Shown here: piece after piece, positions 44,981 through 57,900 of the stretch | Layout: every line of letters starts with the position of its first letter | How positions within the stretch are numbered: position 1 is the stretch's first letter | NCBI RefSeq assembly: GCF_000143535.2 | Contig: NC_037310.1 | Location: 372,001 to 436,000, forward strand | Source of the DNA: Botrytis cinerea B05.10 | Lineage: Eukaryota; Ascomycota; Leotiomycetes; Helotiales; Sclerotiniaceae | DNA length: 64,000 bases | Direction of reading: 5' to 3' | Program-made: the position numbers and the translations under genes | Notes under the pieces: model-generated | What the model saw: the letters and a program-made list of their open reading frames with translations, nothing else | Database searches by the model: none | What the model was told of the DNA's origin: nothing

Positions 44981-47868
44981 CTAAACTTCCTCAGTACCCC
45001 CCACCCCTCTACTAAACCTTCTCTTTCTCAATCCTCTTCCTTCCTCAGACCTTTCTCTCTCCTTCCCTTTCCCCCCATCTCTTTCTTTTCCTCCCTCCCC
45101 ACACTCCCCAATCACCGCCTCCTCCTCCTCCCTCTCTCCACCACCCTCTCCACCTAGCCCCTCTCCCTCCCACCCAGGTAACCTAACCGCCCTATCCAAC
45201 GCCCTCGGCAATCCCCTATGTCTCCCCCTCACCATAACCGCCACCAGAACAACCTTACTCGCCGTCCTCAACCCCCCTGAAAAACTATAATCCTGATCCG
45301 GCAAGCCCGTGGAAATCCCCACACAACCATACGCACTCACCACCTCAAAAATCACATTAAACACCGAGTACGTAATTGGATCTTTCTCAAACGACGACGA
45401 TTCGATACAAACGATAAGGAAAGTCGCAAGCGTTAACCACCACAAATCGTGGGAGAGTTGGGAGCGCAATTGGTGGTGAATGAATTGGGTGCCTGTGGTT
45501 TCGTCAGGAGGCGAGGTCGAGGTTATGTTTGAATTTGATGATGCGGTATGCGGTATGCCGATATCCCTTCCACTTATTGATTTCCTAATTCTCTTCATAC
45601 CTCTTCCCCATCTCGATGTGTGAGAATCCGTCTCCACATCTCCCCTGTAAATTCCCAAACTCCTTTCTTCATAAACATTACTATGTCTCATTGTAATTAC
45701 CACCGGATACACACTAATATACATCATTATAACATATAAGAACTGCAGTCCTATACGTAGACTTGGAATACTTATGACATAGAATCCTCCACTTCTGACT
45801 GCAATTGCTTGGAAGAGTCCATCGAGAACACGATAACGTGGTTCAATTACTTGAGTTGCGGAATTACCAATGTTGAGGAGTTCAAAGGCAACCCAATCGA
45901 TACTATTCAGAGTTATGACCATGAAGAGAAGCCACCACGTGGGACGAGATGGGAACAGATTGGTATAGATGCGACGAGGATAGCGGAGAATGAATAGAAG
46001 TGTCGGCTTGTGGTGTTGGAAGGGTGAGAGGACATTTGGGAATGTATCGAGAAGTTTGAGAAGGGTGTAGAGAATTAGACGGAGGAAGAGAGGATATGCT
46101 GTGTTGCCGGCGAGAATGAGAAGACCCATTGTTAGGAGCGTGTAGACCGAGGTTTGAAAAGGTATCTATTTCTATTAGTCTTTGCTCTCATATTTTACAG
46201 TACTCAGAGGAAGGAAAGATGGGGGGATGCAAGAAAAATACGAACCACATTCAAATCCAATAAGCTCATTCCTGAATTATTAAATGCACTAATCGCATTG
46301 AAAACCCCTAACCACCATGGATTGATTCCATTTTCAAGCGCAACGTTACTTTTATTATAAGCCATGTATGCACCCAATCCAATTCCTCCTAATAGTTGCC
46401 AGAGAATAAAATATAGTGGAACCAACCAAGCTAGAAATGATATAGCTCGGTATTCAACACCTCCTAAATGTTCTCTTTCGGCTCGTGATAGACCGTGAAA
46501 TTGTGCATTGCGGCCCGTGGTATTAGAATTTAGGTATGAAGGATATTGAAGTGGAGCAAGATCTTGCTGACCTGTTTGGGTCTGCTGGATTGGTGTACTG
46601 GTTTCTTGGACGCGATGTTTGATGGTGTTTTCTGAGATGGATGTAGGAAATTGGAAATTGGTTGATCGAGCTGGTGTTGCAGTTTCGGTATTGGAACTTC
46701 CAACTGTAACATCATTTGCCTTCCCTTTTCCATTTACTGGATATGCATTGGGTGCAAACGTAATATGATCTCCCATATCTTTTGGTATACCACCACGAGG
46801 AGAGATTTCCGAAATGGCAGTCATACAATTATCATCACCTTCCCCCCCAACTGGTCGAACTTTCAATCCTTCTTCCATCTCTAAAGCATCTTCACCTCCA
46901 TTACCACCACTGGTCGAGGGAAACGTCCAGTTAGCCCTCATCAGACCATTCCCATCTCCCCTTCTACTCCCCATAGCATCTCGACTTCCACTCCTCATTC
47001 TTTCTCTCCTCCTCTCTTCCTTATATCTCCCAACCACCTCGCCAAACCTAACTTCAAAAGCTCTTTTTCTTGTCCTCACCGTCGCCACACTAACAAAAAT
47101 CGCACTCCCAACTACAATCAATAGCCAAAGAATAACCTGCTGGAAAGTTGTCAACGTACTCAAATTAACCGTGTTAAGTCCCGCTTCCGTCATTCCCGAT
47201 GTGACCATAAATAATGAATCAACATATGATATCGATTTGGAAGGATTTGATGAGCCCCAGAATATTAAAGAGGTGATGAGGAGAGTTACGATGAAATAAG
47301 TGTAATGGATTGTGATGAAGTTGAGTGGTGGGAAGAGGGCGAGAATTGGCGACAAACATCGCATCACTCGATCGTACCATTCATCGCCCATGAAACTCTT
47401 GAGAGATCGAGGTTTCTTGTCCATTTCTTCTCGTGAAGGATGGGAATTGAAAAAGCTTCCTCTCATACTTCTTGGAAGAGTTTTCTCTTTGTCTCCACGC
47501 GATGGAAGAAGCGATTTAAGAGGTCTGGTAGCAATTGGTGAATGAACAGCGAAGAAGGATCCAAATGTTCTTGGTGCTGTTTGCGAATTGCGATTTCGAG
47601 GTTCCGTTTGAAGTTTTGGGACTCCCAACTGTCCCTCTCCCATCCGAACTTTGCTCGCATCCAATTTCCTCTGTTTCGATTCCGTATCCAACGTGCAAGT
47701 CCCCGTCTCGTTCTCGTGCGGAATCACAATTTTGGGAATTTCTCTATCATCGTTTCTAAGCTTCTCGCGTCGGCCGTATGCTTCGTGGCTTTCAATCTCC
47801 AAGTCCGTCGAGTTCCTCGCTGTAGTTTCGCCAGATGTTACTTGCCAAGTACAATGTTCACCTGTCAT
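44981..47868 (-). CDS. TRK1: TRK-type high-affinity potassium transporter
   Basis: Plasma-membrane K+ uptake protein of the TRK/HKT family. Two exons on the minus strand, 47868-46246 and 46165-44981, give 935 aa. The junction restores LLDLNV|IPFQTSVYTLLTMGLLILAGNTAYP, a hallmark stretch. The four selectivity-filter loops are visible: TEAGLNT (227-233), FNNSGMS (529-535), RSGGFYV (665-671) and GCVGIST (821-827), each with the filter glycine. The N-terminus is long and hydrophilic. A large cytosolic loop of about 170 residues, variable in fungi, lies between loops one and two. Near the end is MVRGRHRGLPRALDRA, conserved in TRK proteins, then a Glu/Gly/Arg-rich low-complexity tail. The donor is GTTCGT, unusual but required. 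The symbol follows the family name; which paralog of TRK this is cannot be told. Confidence 0.95.
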
Positions 47869-50315
47869 GGTCTTTCTTTCCCTTCCTTTCTTTGCTGCAG
47901 CACTTTCCCGTGGCTGGATTGCCGTGCAGAAATCGGGAAGTCGAATCTTCGTAATACGAACTAACTATACTATGGAGGATACAACGACCGAAGACTTCGA
48001 GTTGTTACTATCCAATGTAGGATAGTAGCACTACCAAGAACAAGCAGCAGTGCCGACAACAGGGAATTGATATACCGAAGCCAAGACAAAGCGTTGGAAA
48101 GGATCTCCAGTCAACCAGGCAAACAAACAAACAAACAAATATCACAAAACAAACTCCTCAACAAGATGCCCAGAAACAGAAAACGCCTTCCTCTACGTCT
48201 AGGAAAATCGAGCTTTTGAATGAAAAGCAAACGATGAAGTTGTTGGACTCGATGATTAATAATAAGTACATGGAGGGTACGCCGGTCAAATTTTCCAAAT
48301 TTTTTTTTTTTTCCTTTTCCCTTTCTTCAACCATGGCCATGAGCCGAGCTCCCATAAGGTTGGTTACCTACCCCACATCACATCTAATTGATCCAACCAA
48401 CGGCTTCTTCTCGACGGATTCCTGCTTCCTTGGCTTCACCGACAGTTCTTGGTGGTTGTGAAGGTGAATGAATCAATGTGAGTATTATGTATGTATCACT
48501 CTCCATCTCAATATCGAATGAACATACCTAGCAACTCGAGCAACTCGAGCAAGAGAGACAAAGAACAGCACGTACTAAACCGACCTACCGCAAAATAGCA
48601 AAGATCACAGCTCCCTCAGACTCGGAGCAGAGAGAAGCGAACAAAAGAACAAAAGCCATAACACAAGCAATATATAATATAATATAATATAATACAAGCA
48701 ATATAAAAACTCCATCAATCCCAGCTCAGAATTACATATAACTATACATACATATATATATATATATATACTTATTAATGCTTATATGCATGTCTATATA
48801 TATAATCATCACCAATATCGCCGCCATACTATACCAAACCAAACCATACCAAACCAAAGCAACGCATAAACAATCCAAATTACATTACCCAAAGAGCTAG
48901 ACAGATAGACAGATAGATAATATTCAACACCACCCTTCAACCCCAAGAAAGAGGGAGTAAGTCATTCATACATACAACCCATCAAAATCTAAACAGACCT
49001 CTCCCCTCCCCTCTCTTTTCTCCTCTTGTCTCCTTAACCTCAACCTTAACCTCAATACACACAGGTAGGTAGGTAGGTAGGTCTAGATCAACCACCACCA
49101 CCACCACCACCACCACAACCATAACCCTCATAGACCCTTCCTCCCTTCCTCCTACCCAGCTATGCGCGCATAGCCAGCCCATCGCTTCAAGCAAGAAAGC
49201 AAACAAGAAAGGAAAGCCAACCGACCATATGTAACTTCAGGTCAGGTCAGGTCGGGTCAGGCCAGGTCAGCCAGCCATCATCTACCTACGCCTATGCTTA
49301 CTAGCTAACCGATAAATCACTCATCACATGCGTTCACATATAAATTCATATATATATTCATATATATATATTCACGTATACATTCACATATACATTCACA
49401 TATACATTCACACATACATTCACACATACACACATACATCCATTCACTTCACAAGATACAACACAAGTAATCAAACTTTATAGATAATGTTCAAAAAGCC
49501 AACATGCTTTTATTTATTCATTCATTCACTCATCCTGTCTCACACTATGCTATCCCATATTCATATATCCTGACAGAGTTCTAGTAATATATCTTCATCT
49601 CCCCACCCCATTCCTATATCCATTCCCCATCCAGGGTATCTACCATTCCATATCCCAATCCAATCCCATTCTTAGCCCTTTCACCCAATCCATCCAATTC
49701 AATCTTCCCTAGATTCGTCCCACAATAATGACTGTAAATAACATAGAAAAGTGGTGATGTGCATCATGCTACTTCCTTCACTCCCTCAATTCAAAGAAAC
49801 AAAAAAACGCCAGCTGAATGACGGGTGCATCCGAATTTGGTTTCTCGTCCAAGAGTATCCAAATCACCCACAGCTTATCCTCCGTCCCATTCCCTTCCCC
49901 TTCCCCATGAACAAATAAAATTATGTATGTATGTGTGTATATTGCATAGTGTTTAAGGTTCCAAAACTCCTCGCAAAATGATAGAATATCAAATAAATAG
50001 CGTACAAGCCGGTAATATAAATGGCTTCCAGATCACCACGAAAGATGGGTGAAATGGTAATTCTGAGCGTATATTAGAATTGAACAATGTTGCATAACAA
50101 GACGGCGATATCAATTCGTGTTTGTTGGTTTCTTGCCTCGAGAGTGATGATTGATTGGCGTCAATGCGATAAATCCGCGGCTCGATCATTTTCGTCGGTG
50201 CTATGGCATCTGCGCCATGACCTTCATGGAAGGTTACCAGTGGTCCAGTCCTCGAATCCATGAGTCGATTATGCTGTTGTGTATAAAGAATGAATTCCAG
50301 TTTGTTGAATTAAAT
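47869..50315. other. TRK promoter region and microsatellite-dense spacer
   Basis: 2.4 kb between the PNG1 3' end and the TRK 5' end (both minus strand). A TRK leader is likely in the left part. The rest is simple sequence: an AATAT array near 48672-48694, TA runs near 48748-48770, a GGTA array near 49063-49083, an ACC array near 49091-49114 and a 12-bp ATTCACATATAC minisatellite near 49340-49440. Open frames over these repeats are artefacts of low complexity. Confidence 0.7.
49340..49440. repeat. Minisatellite of ATTCACATATAC-like 12-bp units
   Basis: Several imperfect copies of a 12-bp unit (ATTCACATATAC, drifting to ATTCACACATAC) follow each other, preceded by TA-rich variants. It is one of a series of simple arrays in this spacer. 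Confidence 0.8.
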
Positions 50316-51851
50316 TCAAGGTCCATGCTGTGAAGGATCTCTTGGATGCTGGTTTCTTCTTGCAGCTTCACCTCTAGCATTAGCCCATTCTTGAGCACCG
50401 CTTTGTCTACCAGGTTGCTCAGCTGGTAATTTCTGATCTTCCTGTCTCTGAGGTGGAGGTGGTGGAGTTGCCATGTGTTGATTTGAAGAACCATCTGGTC
50501 TCAATCCCGATACAACAGATTGTGCAATGGATGCCACAACATAACCTCTCAATTCCTTATCTTCCCTCGCATCTTCCTTTTCTAAACGAAACCTCTCGTC
50601 CTTATTCATATTTGATCTTCGGAGACCTCGAATTTCGTTTTGGATGTATAGCATCACTTCCTCCGGGCACTTGTTTCTTGCGAGAGCATGATCCGATTTT
50701 CGAACATATCTTCTGGTAACATCTGTCGCACCATCCGTCGAAAAGGCAATACAGTACGACATTTTCTTACCCCAACCCTCAGCATATAACCTCGGATTAT
50801 CCCACGCTTCTTCACAAGCATCGACGTGGATCCATCTCTTTTTTGTATCCGAATAAACCTCTGTCCAAACGTGATCCTCGACATTCCAGACCCATCGTAC
50901 ACGACCTCCTACAGCGCGACACAGCATACTGAAACAATTCGCCCATTCTCCTACTCTTCCTTTGCGCGTTTGTAATAATTGCCACACGTCACTATATCGC
51001 GGAAATCTTTCGTATGCTCTGCAATCCCCTGCCGAACAACGATACAATTCAACTTTTGTTGCTCCGCATGCTGATTCGTCGGGTGTAGGTGGTGTCATGC
51101 CTTGGGCTACTGTAGGTGACATGCATACTTGACATGGCGGATTGTTGACCCATGAAAAGAATGAACGTTTAAACCATCTGATAAGAGGTTAGGACGAGTT
51201 CTATCGGAAACGTAGAGTAAAGCGGCAGAGAAATGACGGGAAGTGAAGGCGCAAGCCAAAGACAATCAAAGCAACATACCTCAATAAAGCTCTAATGACA
51301 CAATCTTGATAACCCCATTCTGGTTTCCTTCCATCTCCCATACTTTCGGCCTCCGCTTGCAAGATTTGACTTTCCTCTTCTGCCTCTCCATATATCCTGT
51401 CTAGTGGTAAGTGTTGCAGAGCTTCATCCAATAACCCTGGGTTTTCATATTTCGTCGGAGTTTGCGAGATGGAAATTAATAGATTTCGAAACTTTTGGGA
51501 CTGTACATCTGCCGGTGGCGATGGGATCTTTGGTAAATTTCTTACCGACGAATATGAAGGAGGCGTGGGAGGGATTGCGTTATTTGATGAAGAGGTTGGA
51601 CGAAAGTTTGAAGGTTGTTGTTGTTGTTGTTGTGGATGTTGTGGATGTTGTGGATGTTGTGGATGTTGTGAAGAAGTTGCTCGTAAATTGGATGATGATG
51701 ATCTCTCTCTTGGTGATGGCGATGCATTTCTCGACCTCGATTTATCCAACTCATTTAATCTTTTCGTCCTCAATAGCCCTTCAAATTGTTGTCTTAAATC
51801 TTTTGCCCATGCTTCATCATATTCCCCATTGGGTCCATTTCGATCAGCCAT
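50316..51851 (-). CDS. PNG1: PNG1-like protein (peptide:N-glycanase family, catalytic Cys replaced)
   Basis: Transglutaminase-fold protein that in most eukaryotes removes N-glycans from misfolded glycoproteins with Cdc48/Rad23. Two exons on the minus strand, 51851-51280 and 51177-50316, give 477 aa; the junction restores [15 protein letters not shown]. The zinc site is intact (C206-x2-C209, C238, C243). The core reads [10 protein letters not shown]...EDHVWTEV...[14 protein letters not shown]. In the mouse and yeast enzymes the first of these is GRCGEW, whose Cys is the nucleophile; here it is Val 266 (codon GTA), while His 293 and Asp 310 keep their spacing of 27 and 17. Loss of activity is therefore likely. 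Neurospora png-1 is reported to be inactive through triad changes too. A Gln/His/Pro repeat (QHP units, then six Gln) precedes the core and a Pro/Gln-rich tail follows it. Confidence 0.95.
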
Positions 51852-54372
51852 GTTGATATCAATTGTTGGTGGGGATGGTGCTGTTGATGTTGTCGGAAAA
51901 GGAAAACAATAATTGAATGTCGAGTGTCGAATGTCGAGGCACTGTATGGTGTGGGATGTATATATGTTTGTGTGATATGTATTGAAAGGATCGACACTCC
52001 TTCAATCGTCAATCGTCAATCTTCAGTCTTCAGTCTTCAATCTTCAACCGTCACAGCCAATCTTCTCTTCTCTTCTCTTCGCTCGTCCGCTTCCTCTTCC
52101 TCTCTCTCTATCAGTATGTATCTCTGTGTAAATTGTGGCTGATTCTATGCTCGAAAGAGTAGTCTTGGGTGTGGTATCGTCCGAGGAATGCTCGGGATAA
52201 CAATGCGTCGTCGAATAATAAAGAGGAAGGATTTATTGAAGGAAAAAAAAATGAGTGAAACGTAAATGAAGTGAAGTGAGTATGTAAGTAAGTAATAAGA
52301 TAAAGTTGTATCTCCAATCAATATTTCTTTCTTTACTCTTTACTTTCTCACTCAACTCGCTCACGCACGCAAACTAACTCTCACACTCTCTCTCTCTCTC
52401 TAGTTTGTCCCTCGAGCACAGCCCTCCAAATCGAACTTAGGCACTTTTTGGTCGCAATCGCCACTTTTCGCTTATGGAGTTTAGGCTAGGGATTATTCGT
52501 AATTTATAGATCCTCGTCAGGTTGGTGTTTGGAAGTATCTAGCTACTAGGTAGGTAGGCAGGGAGGTGGATAGGTGGGTAGGCGGGTGGGTATGTACACT
52601 GTAGAGAAGGGGAGGGGGAAGGGGGAGGGAGGAAAGACGAAGAAGATATTGGATCTTGATGACTTTGTCAATAACTTCAAACCGAATTCCAAGTAAAATC
52701 CAAGGAGGCAATACTGAGTGAAGGAGTCGAGTTTGGTCGTCGTAGTCGTCGTAGTTGTCCTATCTGTCTTCGCCGTCCTAGTCGTCCTATAGCTAGTTCT
52801 TGAAAGCTAGATAGATATGTGGTGGGAAGAAGAATAAAGCAAAGAATACTCGAATAGATAGTGTTCTCTCACAATTAACAGAATCAAAGGATTCGTATAA
52901 CACAATGATGAATGAATTGTTCTGGGTTTAGAAATGGGTACATACTCCGTACAGAAATGGGTATGCCCACTGCCCGGGCTAGAGGTGTACGAAGATAGCG
53001 TACGACTAGACTAAGATTTTATCGGCACTGCGTAAGTTCCCTCCCTTGCACTCAGATTTCGAGTCTAACAGCTTAATTAGACTGGACAAAAAAAGTAGAT
53101 CCCAAGATTTTTTCCGGGGACCGAGAAAAGTTTAAAATGTTCACGATGTAGAGAGTTGAGAGTTCTGACGGTGGTAGCTAGTATGAACTTGAACAATTCA
53201 CACATCCTCGTGGCATGCGTCGTAAGTTGTGACATTCTCCCCAATGGATAGAATCATACAATCCATACCGATCCTCTCCATTTCCCCCTCAAACGGAAAT
53301 GATGGATGATTATCAATCACTTATAAATTTACTCTGCAACTCTACTCTACTCTCTACATAGCAACTTGGTTGGCTTAATTATTGCAAGATTTTGGATTCG
53401 TCTTGGCAATAGATTTGTACGCGTGGTGCAGTATCTGGGTGTCTACTGCCAACCGCTCATCGGGACTCAGGACTCAGAATCCACGTTAATAAGGGAGAGT
53501 CGAAAGGGTTCGGATAATCTGGATTTCTGTCATACTAGTATTCGGAACTTTTGCATCGCCAAGATCATGCCAAGCACATGAGGGAAATAGATGCTCGAAT
53601 TAAGAGGGGTTTCATTTACTCGACGGTTTTAGGATATATATGTTTTGTATCAACTTACAAATCAATAGATTCATCTGAATCCTCAGGTATTCAGGAAAGC
53701 CTCATTCCTTTCTCCTGTGTACGTACTACGGTTTTGGTACCTGAAAAGCCACTAGTTGTAAGTAGATACTGATAGATGGTCGGAAGCTCAAAAGAAGGTT
53801 GACGTGGGCTACCCAGGTATGATTTAGCCATTTTAGCGGACTATGAGATGAGAAGAAAGAAAAAAGTCAGGAGCTGACGACGACTTCCATTTAAGCGATC
53901 AACTCATTTCCATACTGAAAGCATCTTTCTATCTGACATGATTGGTTGGACGTATAGATTCGAGATCTTTTCGTCTACACCGAATTGTAGAGCTTTCTCA
54001 TATCAATCTTCTATAACTTCTCAGCTATCTATCTAGGTATGAACGAAGATCTCCCTGGAAATAGGAAAAGATGGTTCAAATCTTCACGAAGGATTCCAAT
54101 CTCTCTTGGCTAACGTGTATCATATGAACCATATTGCGACGACAATAGTAGATCTTTTTGCCAACGTTACGATTTCCATGGATCAATCTCACCCGAGGAT
54201 ACTTGGCATACTTCTTAGAGTGCTGTAACAATATATTGCTACTCTATTCGGGCAGGCTGACATGTAAACATCAGATGAATTATAGTAACGGGAAGTCATA
54301 AAGATATAGACACAATGCTATATGACAACCTTAGATCCCTCTTTCGCTGTACTTGCTAGCTAATTGTATTTC

Positions 54373-54932
54373 TCAATCATCAAATCTCGACATTTCCAGC
54401 ACAACCTCGCCCAGAACTTTTTCACAAAGTATATAATATAAAATCCAAGATCCAAAATCCAAAATCCACATATATGCAGAAAGTTCGTCACCAAGCACAT
54501 ACGAAACGAAATCATACCCCTCAGTTTGAGCCTCATAATATACTTTGCACATTAGATCTTTCGTTTCCATCAAAGATTCGTACACGTACAATCGGAAACT
54601 AGGAAATCCGTCATCATCTTGGGAACAATAGTTGCTTCATCATGGAATTATCTACAAATCTCCTACTCCGTCCCGATGGCATTCGTTTCTGAACATAACA
54701 ATGCCAATGTCGGAACAAATGAACTCGTCGATTTGACTTCGTTCAAGCTCCTCGTTCGTCTTGGTATCAAAGATTTGGAGATACATACACGCAACCGATC
54801 TTGGCAGAGATAAGTTGCTTTGAAAACTTCGGGACTATTCGTATACCACAACACGTGGGTATATACTTACACAATGGGTATCTCAATCAACGACGACAAC
54901 AACGACGACGTCGTTATCTTCGTCTCCCCCAT
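54373..54932 (-). other. Doubtful minus-strand gene or pseudogene, unresolved exons
   Basis: Three minus-strand stretches read like protein in different frames: an ATG at 54932 giving MGETKITTSSLLSSLIEIPIV, a middle piece (about 54697-54760) with SQIDEFICSDIGIVMFRNECH, and a last one (about 54373-54618) with DDGFPSFRLYVYESLMETKD and later EGYDFVSYVLGDELS. GT...AG joins between them exist, but the simplest ones would be only 21-36 bp, shorter than the other introns here. It may be a small gene with differently placed introns, a frameshifted pseudogene, or chance. No family is recognised. Confidence 0.25.
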
Positions 54933-57900
54933 TTCTCCTCTCCCTTCCCCTCGTATCAATATCAATTCCAACACTTCCTGGACCTTGGCATCTAAAAATC
55001 ATCAAAATCCAGACCTCACCAAAAAAAACTCAATCTCACCCCCATATTTCTGATTCGTAAAAATAATTTTCCCCATAATCTTTTAAAACCACAAGGCATA
55101 CGCGTTTTGTCTTGGCATCGGCGCTCTGATTCTCAAAATAGGTATAGTCTGATTAAGAGATTGCGCGGCTGGCTACCCCTTGTGGCGTTGTGTGTTTGGC
55201 TGGTTAAGTACACACCGGTCTAGCGAGAATGAAGGGTGACTGACTGCACGTGGAAAAAGGGTTCATGGTTTATGAGGGATGAATGGGATAGATAGAGTTT
55301 GAGTTAAGCTTTAGTTTGATGGATTCTATTTACTGTGATTGATATTTACTTGACAGGAGATTTCGTTGCTACATCTGTTTATCTGGGCTTGAATACAAGA
55401 GGTCAAGAAGGCGAGGTGTATCAATGGGACAAAATGGAAAACACAAACAGGGAGAGAGACGTCAACACAAGAGATCTGGAAGAATACTTCCTTCCCCCCT
55501 ACTGATCGAAGCAATCAACGGCACCATGCCAAGCTAAGAATCATCAGCGCAGCGTCTATTTTTGACATTGATCCATTGAATTTACCCATTTAGGATATTC
55601 CCGTATATGTATATCATATCAAACAAGCGCTCCATTCTCTTTATCCAACTAACATCTCTTCCAAAAGCAGACATCAAAATCAAAAGCCATGCCATTAAAT
55701 TACCGAACGGAGAATATAGCCGTCTCATGTAAAACTTCGTTGTTGGCAAGAAGTTGACGATACCTTCAGCTGGAATATATGCATGCAGTATGGAAAATTT
55801 GTAAGCAAGCTCAAAGCTTCTAGATCTCAGATAAATTAAGTACTATATATATGTCTCTCTCTCTCACAAATATCCCTTTTGGGCTTGCAAGCGCTCCAAT
55901 CGCAACCTCCGTCAAATTTGAAATTTACACGCGAATGCTTCAAATATCTCGGCGTGAGAAGTTTACCGATATATACCAAGCAGCACGTTAAAACATACAC
56001 AGCCTTCCCCTAACATCAGGCACCCTTCAAATGAATTTTAAACTTCAAACTTCAAAGTGCAAAGCCGCGCGATATGCCATCTAACGGCCATAGCTTCCTC
56101 TATACCTATCACTCCATACACCTACCTAGTCTCCAGTCTGGGTCCCGTATAGATAGAAAGCTATAGGATGAGGCTCTTCCCAGCCGCAGGAGCCAACACC
56201 CGAAAGCGAACTAACGAGAAAAGTTCATCTCTTCAAGTGCACCACGTACGCGTAATATCTTTTAATTTATATTGCTTTTTCCTTTTAAGTTGTTGGATTG
56301 GGGACGTGGTACGATTCTCTTGGTTCTTGATAGGGAGGGATCACGCAAGAGGAAAATCATGATGCGTGATTAAACTTCTGGTTTGTATGTACTTCGGTGC
56401 TTCTTTTCATAGTGCTTGCTTTCCTGGTGCACACGTGGTGGTCAAGGAATTGCCTGCGTCGTCACCGGTGGATAGGACTCATGTGTTAAAATATCAAACC
56501 TGGTTGTTCGTCATGATTTTCCGGGTGGAATGAATGACAGGAAGCGAGTTTGGGTTTGGTGCGAGCGTTTTGCATGGACACTATTACTTGTGTACCACTT
56601 GCTCTCCTTCAATCGTTCATATTTCATCTCCTGTCAAACTCGGAGTTTTCAAAACCAAGATGCCAGCGAGACCAACAGAAAATGTGCCGCTACCTAAACC
56701 GTCCTTCCACCTCTAGTAATGTGGACGGACGCGTACGCACCGTCTCAATACGCCATTCCCTGCCACGATATATTGAATCCAACGTCTTGGTAGCGAATAC
56801 ATTATCAATTTCTTCTCTATCTTGTAAAGACGGCTTGCAAATTTGACCAATTAGACTTTGGTGGTTTGTTATCAAAGCTTGTTTGTTGATGTTGGTGGAT
56901 TCTGTCAAGTATGACTTATCTATTAGTCTTTCAAATTTTAATAGTACCCATATACTAAATATTCTCCGCGAATTCACATAGTCAAGACTTGTAAACTATA
57001 TCCCAAGCTCCCTACCTTTCCACTCAATGATTGAGTCATATAAAGTGGAAATCAATAGAGTTATGAATCCAACGTCTCCATAGTTTCAAGACAATCTTTG
57101 CATCCTCTTATATATAATACATAATATGGCCTTATTCATACTTTCTACACCCTAGAGATTGACATGGCATAATGCATTCTTGCTGCCTGCTCTCCCTTCC
57201 CAACCCACAATTCTGAACAAAGATCTTCATCCTGATGGAGCATTGAAGCGGATACATACATCCATTCGGATTCGGAACAAAAGAGTCCGCTCATACTTCA
57301 TACCCCTTCTCTTCTTCATTCACGCGTCATCACTTCTACTTCCCCTCCTTTCCTTGTCCATCCTCATACCTCTCTCACCAGTGTGACGAAGCACCCGAAA
57401 AATATCTCATTCACGTGCGTGTCAAAACCATTAAGCTTAAAGTCTTGCTCGTCATGTGTTATATCACACGGGAAGTCTACGCAAAATCTTGTTCTGTTTC
57501 CACTTATTTTCTTCCCCTCCACCTCACACCGGCTCACGCAAGTTTCGAGATGAGAATCCAGAAATGTTGAAGCCGATTGCGATATGATGATCTGCTTGTG
57601 GATTTCTGAGTGCGCGACCTGTTGGATTGATGTTGAAAGGTTGTACTACTTTAATTCTTATGTCTTTATTGTTATCCATAACAAATGTTTGTTACTCTAC
57701 TCTTTACATCATATAAATAAGTGGAGTAGAATGACGAAGGAAGTGAATTTTTATCAAGCGATACAATAAAGGAAACAATTACGACCAAGACCCACAAATT
57801 CTATCATCGATTTCTTTCTCAGAATTCGTCGCCATGAAGTTATGGATCATGGTTCGACGTGCATGTATAGTTCTTGCGATCACTTGATTATCCGATTCTT

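Noticed and set aside
49000..49206. A minus-strand frame with a poly-Val run
   Set aside because: The run is an ACC microsatellite read in reverse and no conserved sequence surrounds it.
51469..51912. A plus-strand frame with a long Cys/Gly run opposite PNG1
   Set aside because: The Cys run is the reverse complement of the Gln/His/Pro repeat in PNG1; PNG1 is unambiguous.
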